Source: Treponema sp. (GTDB taxonomy: Bacteria > Spirochaetota > Spirochaetia > Treponematales > Breznakiellaceae). From it: 6,818 bases of DNA. Position numbers and translations under genes: made by a program. Position 1 is the first letter of the stretch, and each line of letters opens with the position of its first letter. The DNA is taken from contig JAIROB010000144.1 of the NCBI GenBank assembly GCA_031257695.1, positions 1 through 6,818 of the forward strand, given 5' to 3'. Below are positions 1 through 5,240 of this stretch, in pieces. The notes under the pieces were generated by a model, which was not told the origin of the DNA, made no database searches, and saw only the letters and a program-made list of their open reading frames with translations.

Positions 1-438
1 AATCAACAACCTCGCCCTGAAGGGCGAGGTATGTTGTTCTCCCGAGGTATTGCATTCGGGGTTTAATACCTTTTTAACCGCCCTAAAGGGCGGGGTATTA
101 AACCCCTCAGCACGAATAAAAAATTTCTTGCTGCCGTAGATGTTTCTCCCCGATATGATCTTTTCATACACCCTGGCAATATACAAAAGCAGCCTGACGG
201 GCAGGTTGGGGTTGATAGCGCTTTGATGCTCCAGCAAAATCACCAACTGTTTGGCTATTTCAAAGGATATGTCGTTCAGAAGGGTTTTATACAGGACCCC
301 CTCCAGGGTGTTGATAGTGACAGGAATATCGGAAGGCAGTTCAAGCCCTGCTATGGCCCCGTAGAGTTCACGCAGGATGTCCGGGTCGCTAAAAAGAAAG
401 GAAAATACGCTGTCCTTGTATTTGACGTTGGCGCCCAT
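1..438 (-). CDS. Rpn-family PD-(D/E)XK nuclease/putative transposase, 3' partial, C-terminal part displaced
   Basis: I translated 146 codons from the ATG at 438 to the window edge with no stop. The protein opens MGANVKYKDSVFSFLF and carries the Rpn/PDDEXK_2 core: NDISFEIA (residues 55-62), the LLEHQSAINPN block (68-78) and PVRLLLYIARVYEKII (80-95). Asp56, Glu70 and Gln72 would form the degenerate PD-(D/E)XK metal site. Family members are thought to be DNA endonucleases that promote recombination and are usually near 300 residues. After about residue 107 the expected PRPEFFVLYNG-type continuation is missing. What follows is unrelated residues encoded by the palindromes at 4-106. The gene is therefore probably interrupted, although the frame stays open. 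A purine-rich GAGGA lies 8 bases before the ATG. A promoter-like pair inside the upstream repeat (557-585) points at it. The family call is strong; whether it is functional is doubtful. Confidence 0.78.
   Translation of the reverse strand, partial: MGANVKYKDSVFSFLFSDPDILRELYGAIAGLELPSDIPVTINTLEGVLYKTLLNDISFEIAKQLVILLEHQSAINPNLPVRLLLYIARVYEKIISGRNIYGSKKFFIRAEGFNTPPFRAVKKVLNPECNTSGEQHTSPFRARLLI
4..36. repeat. Strong palindrome (CGCCCT-type hairpin), first copy
   Basis: The arms ACCTCGCCCT (9-18) and AGGGCGAGGT (21-30) are perfect reverse complements around GA. If A31 is bulged, pairing extends five more bases (CAACA at 4-8 with TGTTG at 32-36), giving a 15-bp stem. No T-run follows on either strand, so it is not a classical terminator. 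It shares the core CGCCCT-NN-AGGGCG with the palindrome at 58-106. Such hairpins resemble the subterminal hairpins of IS200/IS605-type elements and their MITE derivatives; that link is inference. Confidence 0.75.
58..106. repeat. Nested palindrome, second CGCCCT-type hairpin
   Basis: An outer perfect 13-bp inverted repeat pairs GGGGTTTAATACC (58-70) with GGTATTAAACCCC (94-106). Inside it is a second perfect hairpin, CCGCCCT (78-84) with AGGGCGG (87-93), around AA. The seven bases TTTTTAA (71-77) would bulge out. The part AGGGCGGGGTAT repeats AGGGCGAGGTAT of the first hairpin exactly 66 bp away, so the two look like tandem copies of one element. It lies just where the Rpn-family protein loses similarity to its family, which suggests an insertion. 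Confidence 0.75.
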
Positions 439-556
439 TACCGTATCCTCATCCTCACCCAATCATAGGGACTTATGCCGGGGTTTTCAATGGGGCCACC
501 CTTTCGTACTCCGCCATTATGCGTATATTCCGGCGCGGCGTTCTGCCTTAAAAGAC

Positions 557-585
557 ATACTATGGTTTTTTGCCGGAATTTTCAA
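557..585 (-). promoter_or_regulatory. Promoter-like -35/-10 pair in orphan repeat copy, facing the Rpn-family gene
   Basis: On the minus strand TTGAAA (585-580) and TAGTAT (562-557) are separated by exactly 17 bases, the optimum for a sigma-70-type promoter. It lies 119 bases upstream of the Rpn-family ATG. The same layout occurs in the other copy of the repeat ahead of the toxin-antitoxin genes. Activity is inferred from motif and spacing only. Confidence 0.4.
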
Positions 586-653
586 TACAGGTTTCCGGCC
601 ACCCTGTGGCTCCGGGCAAAATACTCAGGCCTTATTTCAGCCATCGCCGGGTC
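561..653 (-). pseudogene. Orphan copy of the dppF 3' end (last 23 codons plus downstream sequence)
   Basis: This segment aligns without gaps to 1227-1319, with about 80 of 93 bases identical. On the minus strand it reads DPAMAEIRPEYFARSHRVAGNLY then TGA (582-584), against DPAMAETEPEHFVRCHRAAGNLY then TGA in the intact dppF. Identity is highest at and after the stop: 561-593 are identical for 33 bases. Upstream of 653 all similarity to dppF ends abruptly, and the toxin gene begins to overlap it (its stop is 652-654). The fourth cysteine of the DppF C-terminal motif is Ser here. It is either the displaced native end of dppF after an insertion or the stump of a second, deleted dppF paralogue. 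Confidence 0.85.
561..653. repeat. Direct repeat, copy A (partner 1227-1319)
   Basis: This is the left member of a 93-bp imperfect direct repeat, 666 bp from its partner. The pair brackets the toxin-antitoxin genes. The 33-bp identical core (561-593 and 1227-1259) covers the dppF stop codon and most of the promoter-like pair. Differences cluster in the coding part. Confidence 0.85.
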
Positions 654-972
654 AAACTGCCAGGTGAATACGAAGGGCGCTATCTATTTTTTGCATATCA
701 GAGGAGGATAATACACATACCTTGTTTTTTAAGCGGCTCTTATCCGCAGCCATAATTTGGTCAATCATAGCCTTGTTTTGCTTTTCCTCAATAGTAACAA
801 CCGCCTCTCCCGGATAAATCCTGCTCGTATTACTGGTTACCGGAACAACTACAACCCTTTCAAGCCGCTTATTGGCATGGTCATTACTGACAATTACCGC
901 CGGGCGGATTTTCTTAATTTCACTCCCGGTTGAAGGTTCAAAGTCAACCCACCAAACAGCGCCTCTAGTCAT
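652..972 (-). CDS. mazF: MazF/PemK-type toxin, endoribonuclease of a type II toxin-antitoxin module
   Basis: The 106-residue product has the full MazF/PemK pattern: MTRGAVWWVDFEP at the N-terminus, GSEIKKIRPAVIVSND (16-31), VVPVTSN (42-48) and MIDQIMAADKSRL (69-81). Arg23 in the RPAV motif and Thr46 in PVTS match the residues used for RNA cleavage in characterised MazF proteins. Length is normal for the family. MazF toxins cut single-stranded mRNA at short motifs and arrest growth until held by the antitoxin. I chose the ATG at 972: it gives the family's usual start, has GGAG nine bases upstream, and overlaps the antitoxin stop by 8 bases (ATGACTAG). An in-frame ATG at 996 would add eight residues and also has a plausible ribosome site. 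The stop lies just inside the orphan dppF tail. No residue looks broken, so an active toxin is likely. Confidence 0.92.
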   Translation of the reverse strand: MTRGAVWWVDFEPSTGSEIKKIRPAVIVSNDHANKRLERVVVVPVTSNTSRIYPGEAVVTIEEKQNKAMIDQIMAADKSRLKNKVCVLSSSDMQKIDSALRIHLAV

Positions 973-1198
973 CGGTAACTTCTCCGAAGTATCCATTTAT
1001 CCATTCCTGAGCCTCTTTTTCCCGCTCCGTGTCCGCCGCCATCGCCTGGTATCCTTCGTCCAAATCGGAGTAAACAACCGGGGTCATATTTTGCCGGCCA
1101 TGTTTCATTTTCAGAAAAGTAACAAAATCAAGAACTTCCGCTAAACACTCTTTCGGAAGCGTTTCAATTTCCAAAAACAATTCTTTTGTAGCTATCAT
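965..1198 (-). CDS. Type II antitoxin, DUF2281-like, partner of the MazF toxin
   Basis: The 77-residue acidic protein precedes the toxin and overlaps it, the usual antitoxin-first order. Its N-terminus, KELFLEIETLPKECLAEVLDFVTFLK, resembles the helical DUF2281 domain found in small antitoxin-like proteins. Its C-terminal tail, YQAMAADTEREKEAQEWING then YFGEVTDD, is the charged region that in this kind of antitoxin typically wraps the toxin. No SpoVT/AbrB (classic MazE) or ribbon-helix-helix domain is apparent, so how it binds DNA, and whether it autoregulates, is not evident. The ATG at 1198 is preceded by GGAGG four bases upstream, a strong ribosome site. A promoter-like pair at 1223-1251 sits just before it. 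The antitoxin role rests mainly on position and tail composition. Confidence 0.82.
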   Translation of the reverse strand: MIATKELFLEIETLPKECLAEVLDFVTFLKMKHGRQNMTPVVYSDLDEGYQAMAADTEREKEAQEWINGYFGEVTDD

Positions 1199-1222
1199 GT
1201 ATCCTCCAATTTGTTTTTAGTA

Positions 1223-1251
1223 ATAGTATGGTTTTTTGCCGGAATTTTCAA
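1223..1251 (-). promoter_or_regulatory. Promoter-like -35/-10 pair for the toxin-antitoxin genes, overlapping the end of dppF
   Basis: On the minus strand TTGAAA (1251-1246) and TACTAT (1228-1223) are spaced by 17 bases and end 24 bases before the antitoxin ATG. The -35 box contains the TGA stop of dppF, so the promoter grows out of the 3' end of the transporter gene. It would give the toxin-antitoxin pair its own transcription in addition to read-through from the operon. No inverted-repeat operator is obvious beside it. Confidence 0.5.
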
Positions 1252-1319
1252 TACAGGTTCCCGGCCGCCCTGTGGCAGCGGACAAAGTGTTCCGGCTCTG
1301 TTTCCGCCATCGCCGGGTC
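1227..1319. repeat. Direct repeat, copy B (partner 561-653)
   Basis: This is the right member of the 93-bp direct repeat and forms the genuine 3' end of dppF plus 21 bases beyond its stop. It shares 33 identical bases at its left end with copy A, then diverges in the coding part. With copy A it encloses a 573-bp segment that contains essentially only the toxin-antitoxin module. Confidence 0.85.
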
Positions 1320-2228
1320 GTCGGAGAAGCAGCGGCCCTCCGCGAAGGGGCAGCGGGTGTTAAAGCTGCACCCCGCGGGCACGTTTACCGGGCTGGGGAT
1401 CTCCCCCTGGGAGCGGACGCTTTTCGGCTTCAAGGCCTCCTCCTCGGCGCTTACCACCGGGATGGCGGAAAGCAGCATCTGGGTGTAGGGATGCAGGGGC
1501 GCCTTGAAAAAAACTTCCGCCGGGGCTATCTCGGCGATCTTCCCCAGGTACATGATCGCCACCCGGGTGGCCATGTTCCGCATGAGGCTTAAATCATGGG
1601 TGATAAACAAATAGGAGAGGTTTTTCTGCCTCTGAATCCTGAGCAGCATATTGATGATCTTCGCCTGCACCGACACGTCAAGGGAAGAGGTGGGCTCGTC
1701 CAGAACGATCATGGACGGGTTGGTGGCAAGGGCGCGGGCTATGGCCAGCATCTGCTTCTCCCCGCCCCCCAGGGAAGCGGGGTATTTGTAGAGGTACTCC
1801 CCCGGAAGCTCCGCCGCGTCGAGGAGTTCCAGAAGCTGCTCCCGTTTCCTGCCCCGGCGGATCATCCCGTGGACGGAAAGGGGCAGCGAAAGGATCTGTT
1901 CCACCGAGCGCTGGGGGTTCAGGCTGGAGCCGGGGTCCTGAAACACCATCTGGATGTCCCGTTTGATCTCCAGGGACCGCTTCTTTACGCCTCCGCCTAT
2001 GTCCCGCCCCTTGAACCGTATCTCCCCGGCGGTGGCCGCGTAGAGCCCTATCACGGTAAAGGCGGTGGTGCTCTTCCCCGAGCCGGACTCCCCCACCAGG
2101 CCGAGGGTTTCGCCGGGACGGATTGCAAAATCAATGCCGTCAATGGCCTTTACCATCAGGTTTTTCTGCGCCGCGCCGGTAACGGGAAAGTACTTTTTCA
2201 GGCCCCGCACTTCCAGAATTCCCTCCAT
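1248..2228 (-). CDS. dppF: Peptide/nickel-type ABC importer ATPase, DppF/OppF family
   Basis: This 326-residue cytoplasmic ATPase is the second motor subunit of the importer. Walker A GESGSGKST is at 46-54, the Q-loop FQDP at 96-99, Walker B MIVLDEPTSSLD at 173-184 with catalytic Glu178, and the H-loop His at 211. The oligopeptide-transporter C-terminal region follows (HPYTQMLLSAIP from 246), with Cys287, Cys293, Cys300 and Cys318, the set that holds a [4Fe-4S] cluster in related transporters. The ABC signature is unusual: SLGGGEKQ (152-159) stands where FSGGQRQ is expected. I set the start at the ATG at 2228, two bases after the dppD stop, with GGAGGGG upstream. The open frame continues 67 codons further, but that extension lies inside dppD and matches nothing in the family. 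The family symbol does not imply a dipeptide substrate. Confidence 0.93.
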   Translation of the reverse strand: MEGILEVRGLKKYFPVTGAAQKNLMVKAIDGIDFAIRPGETLGLVGESGSGKSTTAFTVIGLYAATAGEIRFKGRDIGGGVKKRSLEIKRDIQMVFQDPGSSLNPQRSVEQILSLPLSVHGMIRRGRKREQLLELLDAAELPGEYLYKYPASLGGGEKQMLAIARALATNPSMIVLDEPTSSLDVSVQAKIINMLLRIQRQKNLSYLFITHDLSLMRNMATRVAIMYLGKIAEIAPAEVFFKAPLHPYTQMLLSAIPVVSAEEEALKPKSVRSQGEIPSPVNVPAGCSFNTRCPFAEGRCFSDDPAMAETEPEHFVRCHRAAGNLY

Positions 2229-2230
2229 GC

Positions 2231-3208
2231 TCACCCCTCCCCGTAGAGAAAGCAGGCGACAGAGCGGCCTTCGTCCGCCCTTGCCAGCGGGGGCTGCTCC
2301 CGCCGGCACCTGTCCATGGCCCTGGGGCAGCGGGGCGCGAAACGGCAGCCCGGGGGCGGGTTCAGGTAGCCGGGTATGCGTCCGGGAATGCCTTCGGCCA
2401 CGCCGCCGCCGGAGAGTTTCGGGATGCAACTCATCAGCGCCCGGGAATAGGGGTGCAGCTGCCGCTTGAACAGATCCGCGGTCCGGGCGGTCTCCACCAT
2501 GGCGCCCGCGTACATCACGTACACACGGTCCACGGTTTCCCGGGCCACCCCCAGGGAATGGGTAATAAGGATGAGGGAGCTCTGTTTCTCCTCCACCCGC
2601 TGTTTCAAAATTTTCAAAACCTGATCCTGGATGGTCACGTCCAGGTTCGTGGTGGGCTCGTCGGCGATGACCAGTTTCCGGGGGGTGGCCATTGCCATGG
2701 CGATGCAGATGCGCTGCCTCATGCCGCCGGAAAGCTGGAAGGGGTAACTCTGGAGTATCCGTTCCGGGTCCGGCAGGGAGGTTTCCCGCAGGGCCCGCAC
2801 GGCCAGTTCCTTTTGCACTTCCTTTTTTTCCGCCCCGGCCTCCCCGGAATACCGGATCACCGCGCTCATCTGGTTTCCCACGGTGAACACGGGGTTCAGC
2901 GCCAGCATGGGGTCCTGGAATATCATGGAAATTCCCGACCCCCGCAGGGCGGAGAGTTCGGCCTTGTTCATTTTCAAGGTGTCTTTCCCCTCAAAGAGAA
3001 TCTCCCCGCCGCCGATTCGGGCCTGCCGGACAAGGATGCGGAGGATAGCCTTTACCGTGGTGGTCTTGCCGCAGCCGGTTTCCCCCACAATGCCGATCTT
3101 TTCCCCCCGGTCCACATGGCAGCTCACGCCGTTCAGCACCCTGGTATAGCCCTCGAAGGTCCTGTAGCCGACGCGGAGATCCCGTATTGCAACCAATTGC
3201 TCGCCCAC
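2231..3208 (-). CDS. dppD: Peptide/nickel-type ABC importer ATPase, DppD/OppD family
   Basis: This 325-residue ATPase pairs with DppF to drive transport. All catalytic motifs are present: Walker A GETGCGKT (42-49), Q-loop FQDP (97-100), canonical signature LSGGMRQR (159-166), Walker B LVIADEPT (179-186) with Glu184, and His217. The residue after that His-loop histidine is Ser rather than the usual Asp (ITHSLGV). The C-terminal oligopeptide-transporter domain carries HPYSRALMSCIP (252-263) and four cysteines (288, 294, 301, 319) in the spacing of the iron-sulfur-binding motif. The start is GTG at 3208, three bases after the dppC stop, with GAGGAG six bases upstream; no ATG occurs near the N-terminus to compete. 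Its stop is two bases before dppF, so the ATPases should be translationally coupled. Confidence 0.94.
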   Translation of the reverse strand: MGEQLVAIRDLRVGYRTFEGYTRVLNGVSCHVDRGEKIGIVGETGCGKTTTVKAILRILVRQARIGGGEILFEGKDTLKMNKAELSALRGSGISMIFQDPMLALNPVFTVGNQMSAVIRYSGEAGAEKKEVQKELAVRALRETSLPDPERILQSYPFQLSGGMRQRICIAMAMATPRKLVIADEPTTNLDVTIQDQVLKILKQRVEEKQSSLILITHSLGVARETVDRVYVMYAGAMVETARTADLFKRQLHPYSRALMSCIPKLSGGGVAEGIPGRIPGYLNPPPGCRFAPRCPRAMDRCRREQPPLARADEGRSVACFLYGEG

Positions 3209-3211
3209 ACC

Positions 3212-4189
3212 CTACTCCTCGCTGGACAGCATATCCTTTACGCCGTCCCCCATGAAGTTGAAGCCCAGGACGATGATCATAATCGCCAGGGCGGGGAATA
3301 TGGAGATCCACCATTGGCCGGGGATGAATTTCGCCCCGTCGGAAACCATGGTCCCCAGAGACGGAATCGGGGGCTGTTCCCCCAGGCCCACAAAACTCAG
3401 GGAAGCGCCGGTAAGGATGACCCAGCCCATGTCCAGGGTCATCTTGGTAAAGATGGGCCCCAGGCAGTTGGGCAGTATCTCCCGGAACACGATGTGCCCC
3501 GCGCCGGCCCCCAAAAGTTCCGCGGACTTGACGTACATCTCGTTCTTGACGGACATGGCCATGCCGTAGACCAGCCGGGTATACCAGGGCCACCACGCGA
3601 CGCAGACCGCCATCATGGAGTTGAACAGGGTGGGCTTGAGGATGGCCCCCACGCAGAGGGCCAGGATCAGGGGCGGCAGCGCCAGGAATATGTCGGTGAC
3701 CCGCATGATAAGCGTCGCCAGCCGCCCGCCGAAGTAGCCCGCGAGGAGCCCCAGGGCGCCGCCCAGGGGAACCACCACGGCCAGCACCCCCACCCCCATG
3801 GTCAGCGCCCCCCGAAAGGCAAAGAGGATACGGCTGAGGATGTCCCGGCCCATGGTGTCGGTGCCCAGGAGGTATTCCGGGCCCGGGGGACGGCTCGCCC
3901 TCTTGAAATCCACAAACGCCCCGGCATGGTCCGGGTAGGGCGCCAGTTTGGGCTGAAAAAGGGCCAGAAGAATCACCAGGAGGATGATGCCCAGCCCCGC
4001 CACGCTCATCTTGTTCAGGGAAAATTTGTACCAGAGCTTTTGGAGGGACTCAAAACGCCGCCGCCTGTGGATTCCGCCCCCAAAATCAGGCGGGGTTTTT
4101 GGGGCGGAGCCCTTAGGAGGAGGGGTAGGGCGCAACGCAGTGCGCCCGTAGGGGGGGGCTCCCCCCTCTTCGTACTGTTCACTGCTCAT
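3212..4189 (-). CDS. dppC: Peptide/nickel-type ABC importer permease, DppC/OppC family, with a palindrome-encoded N-terminal insertion
   Basis: This 325-residue inner-membrane permease pairs with DppB. Family marks are YLLGTDTMGRDILSR (106-120), the EAA loop around SAELLGAGAGHIVFREILP (222-240) that docks on the ATPases, SFVGLGEQPPIPSLG (265-279) and NFMGDGVKDML at the C-terminus. The first membrane segment is about 63-80; several more follow. The start is the ATG at 4189, which overlaps the dppB stop by 11 bases and has GGGAGGG just upstream; an earlier in-frame ATG lies inside dppB. The oddity is residues 8-39, a Pro/Gly-rich stretch encoded by stacked palindromes (4074-4167) unlike anything usual in the family. 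Conserved sequence begins only at about 51 (KLWYKFSLNKMSVAGL). The extension would lie in the cytoplasm, so transport may still work. Confidence 0.93.
   Translation of the reverse strand: MSSEQYEEGGAPPYGRTALRPTPPPKGSAPKTPPDFGGGIHRRRRFESLQKLWYKFSLNKMSVAGLGIILLVILLALFQPKLAPYPDHAGAFVDFKRASRPPGPEYLLGTDTMGRDILSRILFAFRGALTMGVGVLAVVVPLGGALGLLAGYFGGRLATLIMRVTDIFLALPPLILALCVGAILKPTLFNSMMAVCVAWWPWYTRLVYGMAMSVKNEMYVKSAELLGAGAGHIVFREILPNCLGPIFTKMTLDMGWVILTGASLSFVGLGEQPPIPSLGTMVSDGAKFIPGQWWISIFPALAIMIIVLGFNFMGDGVKDMLSSEE
4074..4167. repeat. Composite GC-rich palindromic element inside dppC, in frame
   Basis: Three palindromes lie end to end. CCGCCCC (4074-4080) pairs with GGGGCGG (4101-4107), extended by AAAA (4082-4085) with TTTT (4097-4100). 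GGGCGCA (4128-4134) pairs with TGCGCCC (4141-4147). AGGGGGG (4150-4156) pairs with CCCCCCT (4161-4167). They encode DppC residues 8-39 without a stop. The makeup recalls interspersed palindromic repeats that insert in frame in genes, such as the Rickettsia palindromic elements. Whether this one is repeated elsewhere cannot be seen here, and its exact ends are uncertain. Confidence 0.7.
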
Positions 4190-5198
4190 TGTTCCCTCCC
4201 ATAAGCCGTATCCTGGGGTCCAGATAGGACACGACGATGTCAATGAGGATGTTGACCAGGATGAAAACAAGCCCCAGGATCATCACCACCGCCGAGATTG
4301 CGTTAAGGTCCTTGTTGAGCATGGCCTGCATCCCGTAGCGGGAGAGGCCGGGGTAGTTAAACAACTGTTCCACCAGAAAGGCGTTGCCAAAAAGAGCCGC
4401 CACGTCCAGGGACATCACCGACACCGTGGGGATAAGCGAAGGCTTCAATAGATAGTAGAAAAATATCTTCCCCTGGGGCGCTCCGTAGGCCTGTTCCGCC
4501 AGGATAAAGTCCTTGGTGGAATTTTCCAGCATGGTGGTCCGGGTAAGCCGGGCCGCCTGGGACATGCCCCCCAACATCAGCGCCACCGCGGGCAGGATCA
4601 GGTGCCTCAGGGCATCGGCAAACCCGCCGAAGTTGCCCGCGAGGAGATAGTCCAGGGTGTACATTCCGGTAACGCGGACCGGCGCGGGGATGCCCAGGGT
4701 CACCCTGCCGGTGGTGGGAAAGATCGGGATGGCGTACCCGAAGACCAGGATGAAGATGATGGCCCACACAAAGGCCGGGGAGACTATCCCCAGGTAGGAA
4801 AAGACGCGGATAAGGCCGTCCAGCCAGGTGTTGGCAAATTTTGTCGCCAGAATCCCCAGGAGGATCCCCCCCAGAACCATGAAGGCCGCGGAAATGATGA
4901 CGATCTCCAGCGTCGCGGGCAGGTGATCCCGGATATCGTCAATCACCGGCCTCCGGGTGAGGAGGGATTTCCCCAGGTCCAGCCTGACCGCGCCCTTAAG
5001 CCAGAGCAAGTACTGGACAGGGTAGGGCTTGTCCAGGCCCAACTCCACCCGCAGGGCCTGGACGGTTTCCTCCGGCACCCGCGGCCCCAGGGCCTGCCGG
5101 GCGGGGTCCCCGGGAATAACCCGGGCGATAAAGAACACGAGGATGGAAAGCCCCCCCAGGACCAGCGCGTAGGTCAGCAGCTTTTTGATGATACGCAT
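4179..5198 (-). CDS. dppB: Peptide/nickel-type ABC importer permease, DppB/OppB family
   Basis: This 339-residue inner-membrane permease forms half of the channel. It has the classic DppB opening: a first membrane segment (about 8-26), then VIPGDPARQALG (27-38) and ELGLDKPYPVQYLLWL (52-67), then LDLGKSLLTRRPVIDDI (73-89). Further membrane segments fall near 98-117, 134-157, 198-217, 257-277 and 302-325. The EAA-like cytoplasmic loop is AEQAYGAPQGKIFFYYLLKP (234-253), followed by SLIP. The C-terminal YLDPRIR is typical. The ATG at 5198 has AAGGTGG seven bases upstream. It is separated from the binding-protein gene by 40 bases and overlaps dppC by 11. Length and motifs are complete. The substrate is not determined. 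Confidence 0.95.
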   Translation of the reverse strand: MRIIKKLLTYALVLGGLSILVFFIARVIPGDPARQALGPRVPEETVQALRVELGLDKPYPVQYLLWLKGAVRLDLGKSLLTRRPVIDDIRDHLPATLEIVIISAAFMVLGGILLGILATKFANTWLDGLIRVFSYLGIVSPAFVWAIIFILVFGYAIPIFPTTGRVTLGIPAPVRVTGMYTLDYLLAGNFGGFADALRHLILPAVALMLGGMSQAARLTRTTMLENSTKDFILAEQAYGAPQGKIFFYYLLKPSLIPTVSVMSLDVAALFGNAFLVEQLFNYPGLSRYGMQAMLNKDLNAISAVVMILGLVFILVNILIDIVVSYLDPRIRLMGGNNEQ

Positions 5199-5218
5199 CG
5201 CTCACCACCTTTTCAATT

Positions 5219-5240
5219 AGCAAGTGACAAGCTGTCTGCT
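5219..5240 (-). other. Small intercistronic hairpin between binding-protein and dppB genes
   Basis: AGCA (5219-5222) plus GACA (5226-5229) pair with TGTC (5233-5236) plus TGCT (5237-5240) around a three-base loop, with a three-base bulge. The stem covers the stop codon of the binding-protein gene. No T-run follows, so termination is unlikely. Such hairpins can protect the upstream message end and help the binding protein to be made in excess over the permeases. This role is inferred, and chance is possible at this size. Confidence 0.35.

Noticed and set aside
473..517. Short minus-strand frame encoding MAEYERVAPLKTPA ahead of the Rpn-family gene
   Set aside because: It is only 14 codons with no clear ribosome site; a leader peptide cannot be told from chance.
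572..599. Possible terminator: GCCGGAA/TTCCGGC hairpin in the orphan repeat next to a T-run
   Set aside because: The T-run precedes the hairpin on the plus strand and reads as A's after it on the minus strand, so neither direction gives an intrinsic terminator. The pairing is also broken in the other copy.
1596..2246. Plus-strand open frame antisense to dppF
   Set aside because: It is a shadow of dppF, with no recognisable domain and biased composition.
2229..2429. 67-codon N-terminal extension of the dppF frame
   Set aside because: It lies within dppD, is Arg/Pro-rich and unlike the family. The ATG at 2228 has a good ribosome site and the right family start.
2453..4204. Very long open frame on the plus strand antisense to dppC and dppD
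   Set aside because: It lies opposite two clear, conserved ATPase and permease genes. Its translation is His/Gly/Pro-rich without domains, as expected from the complement of GC-rich codons.
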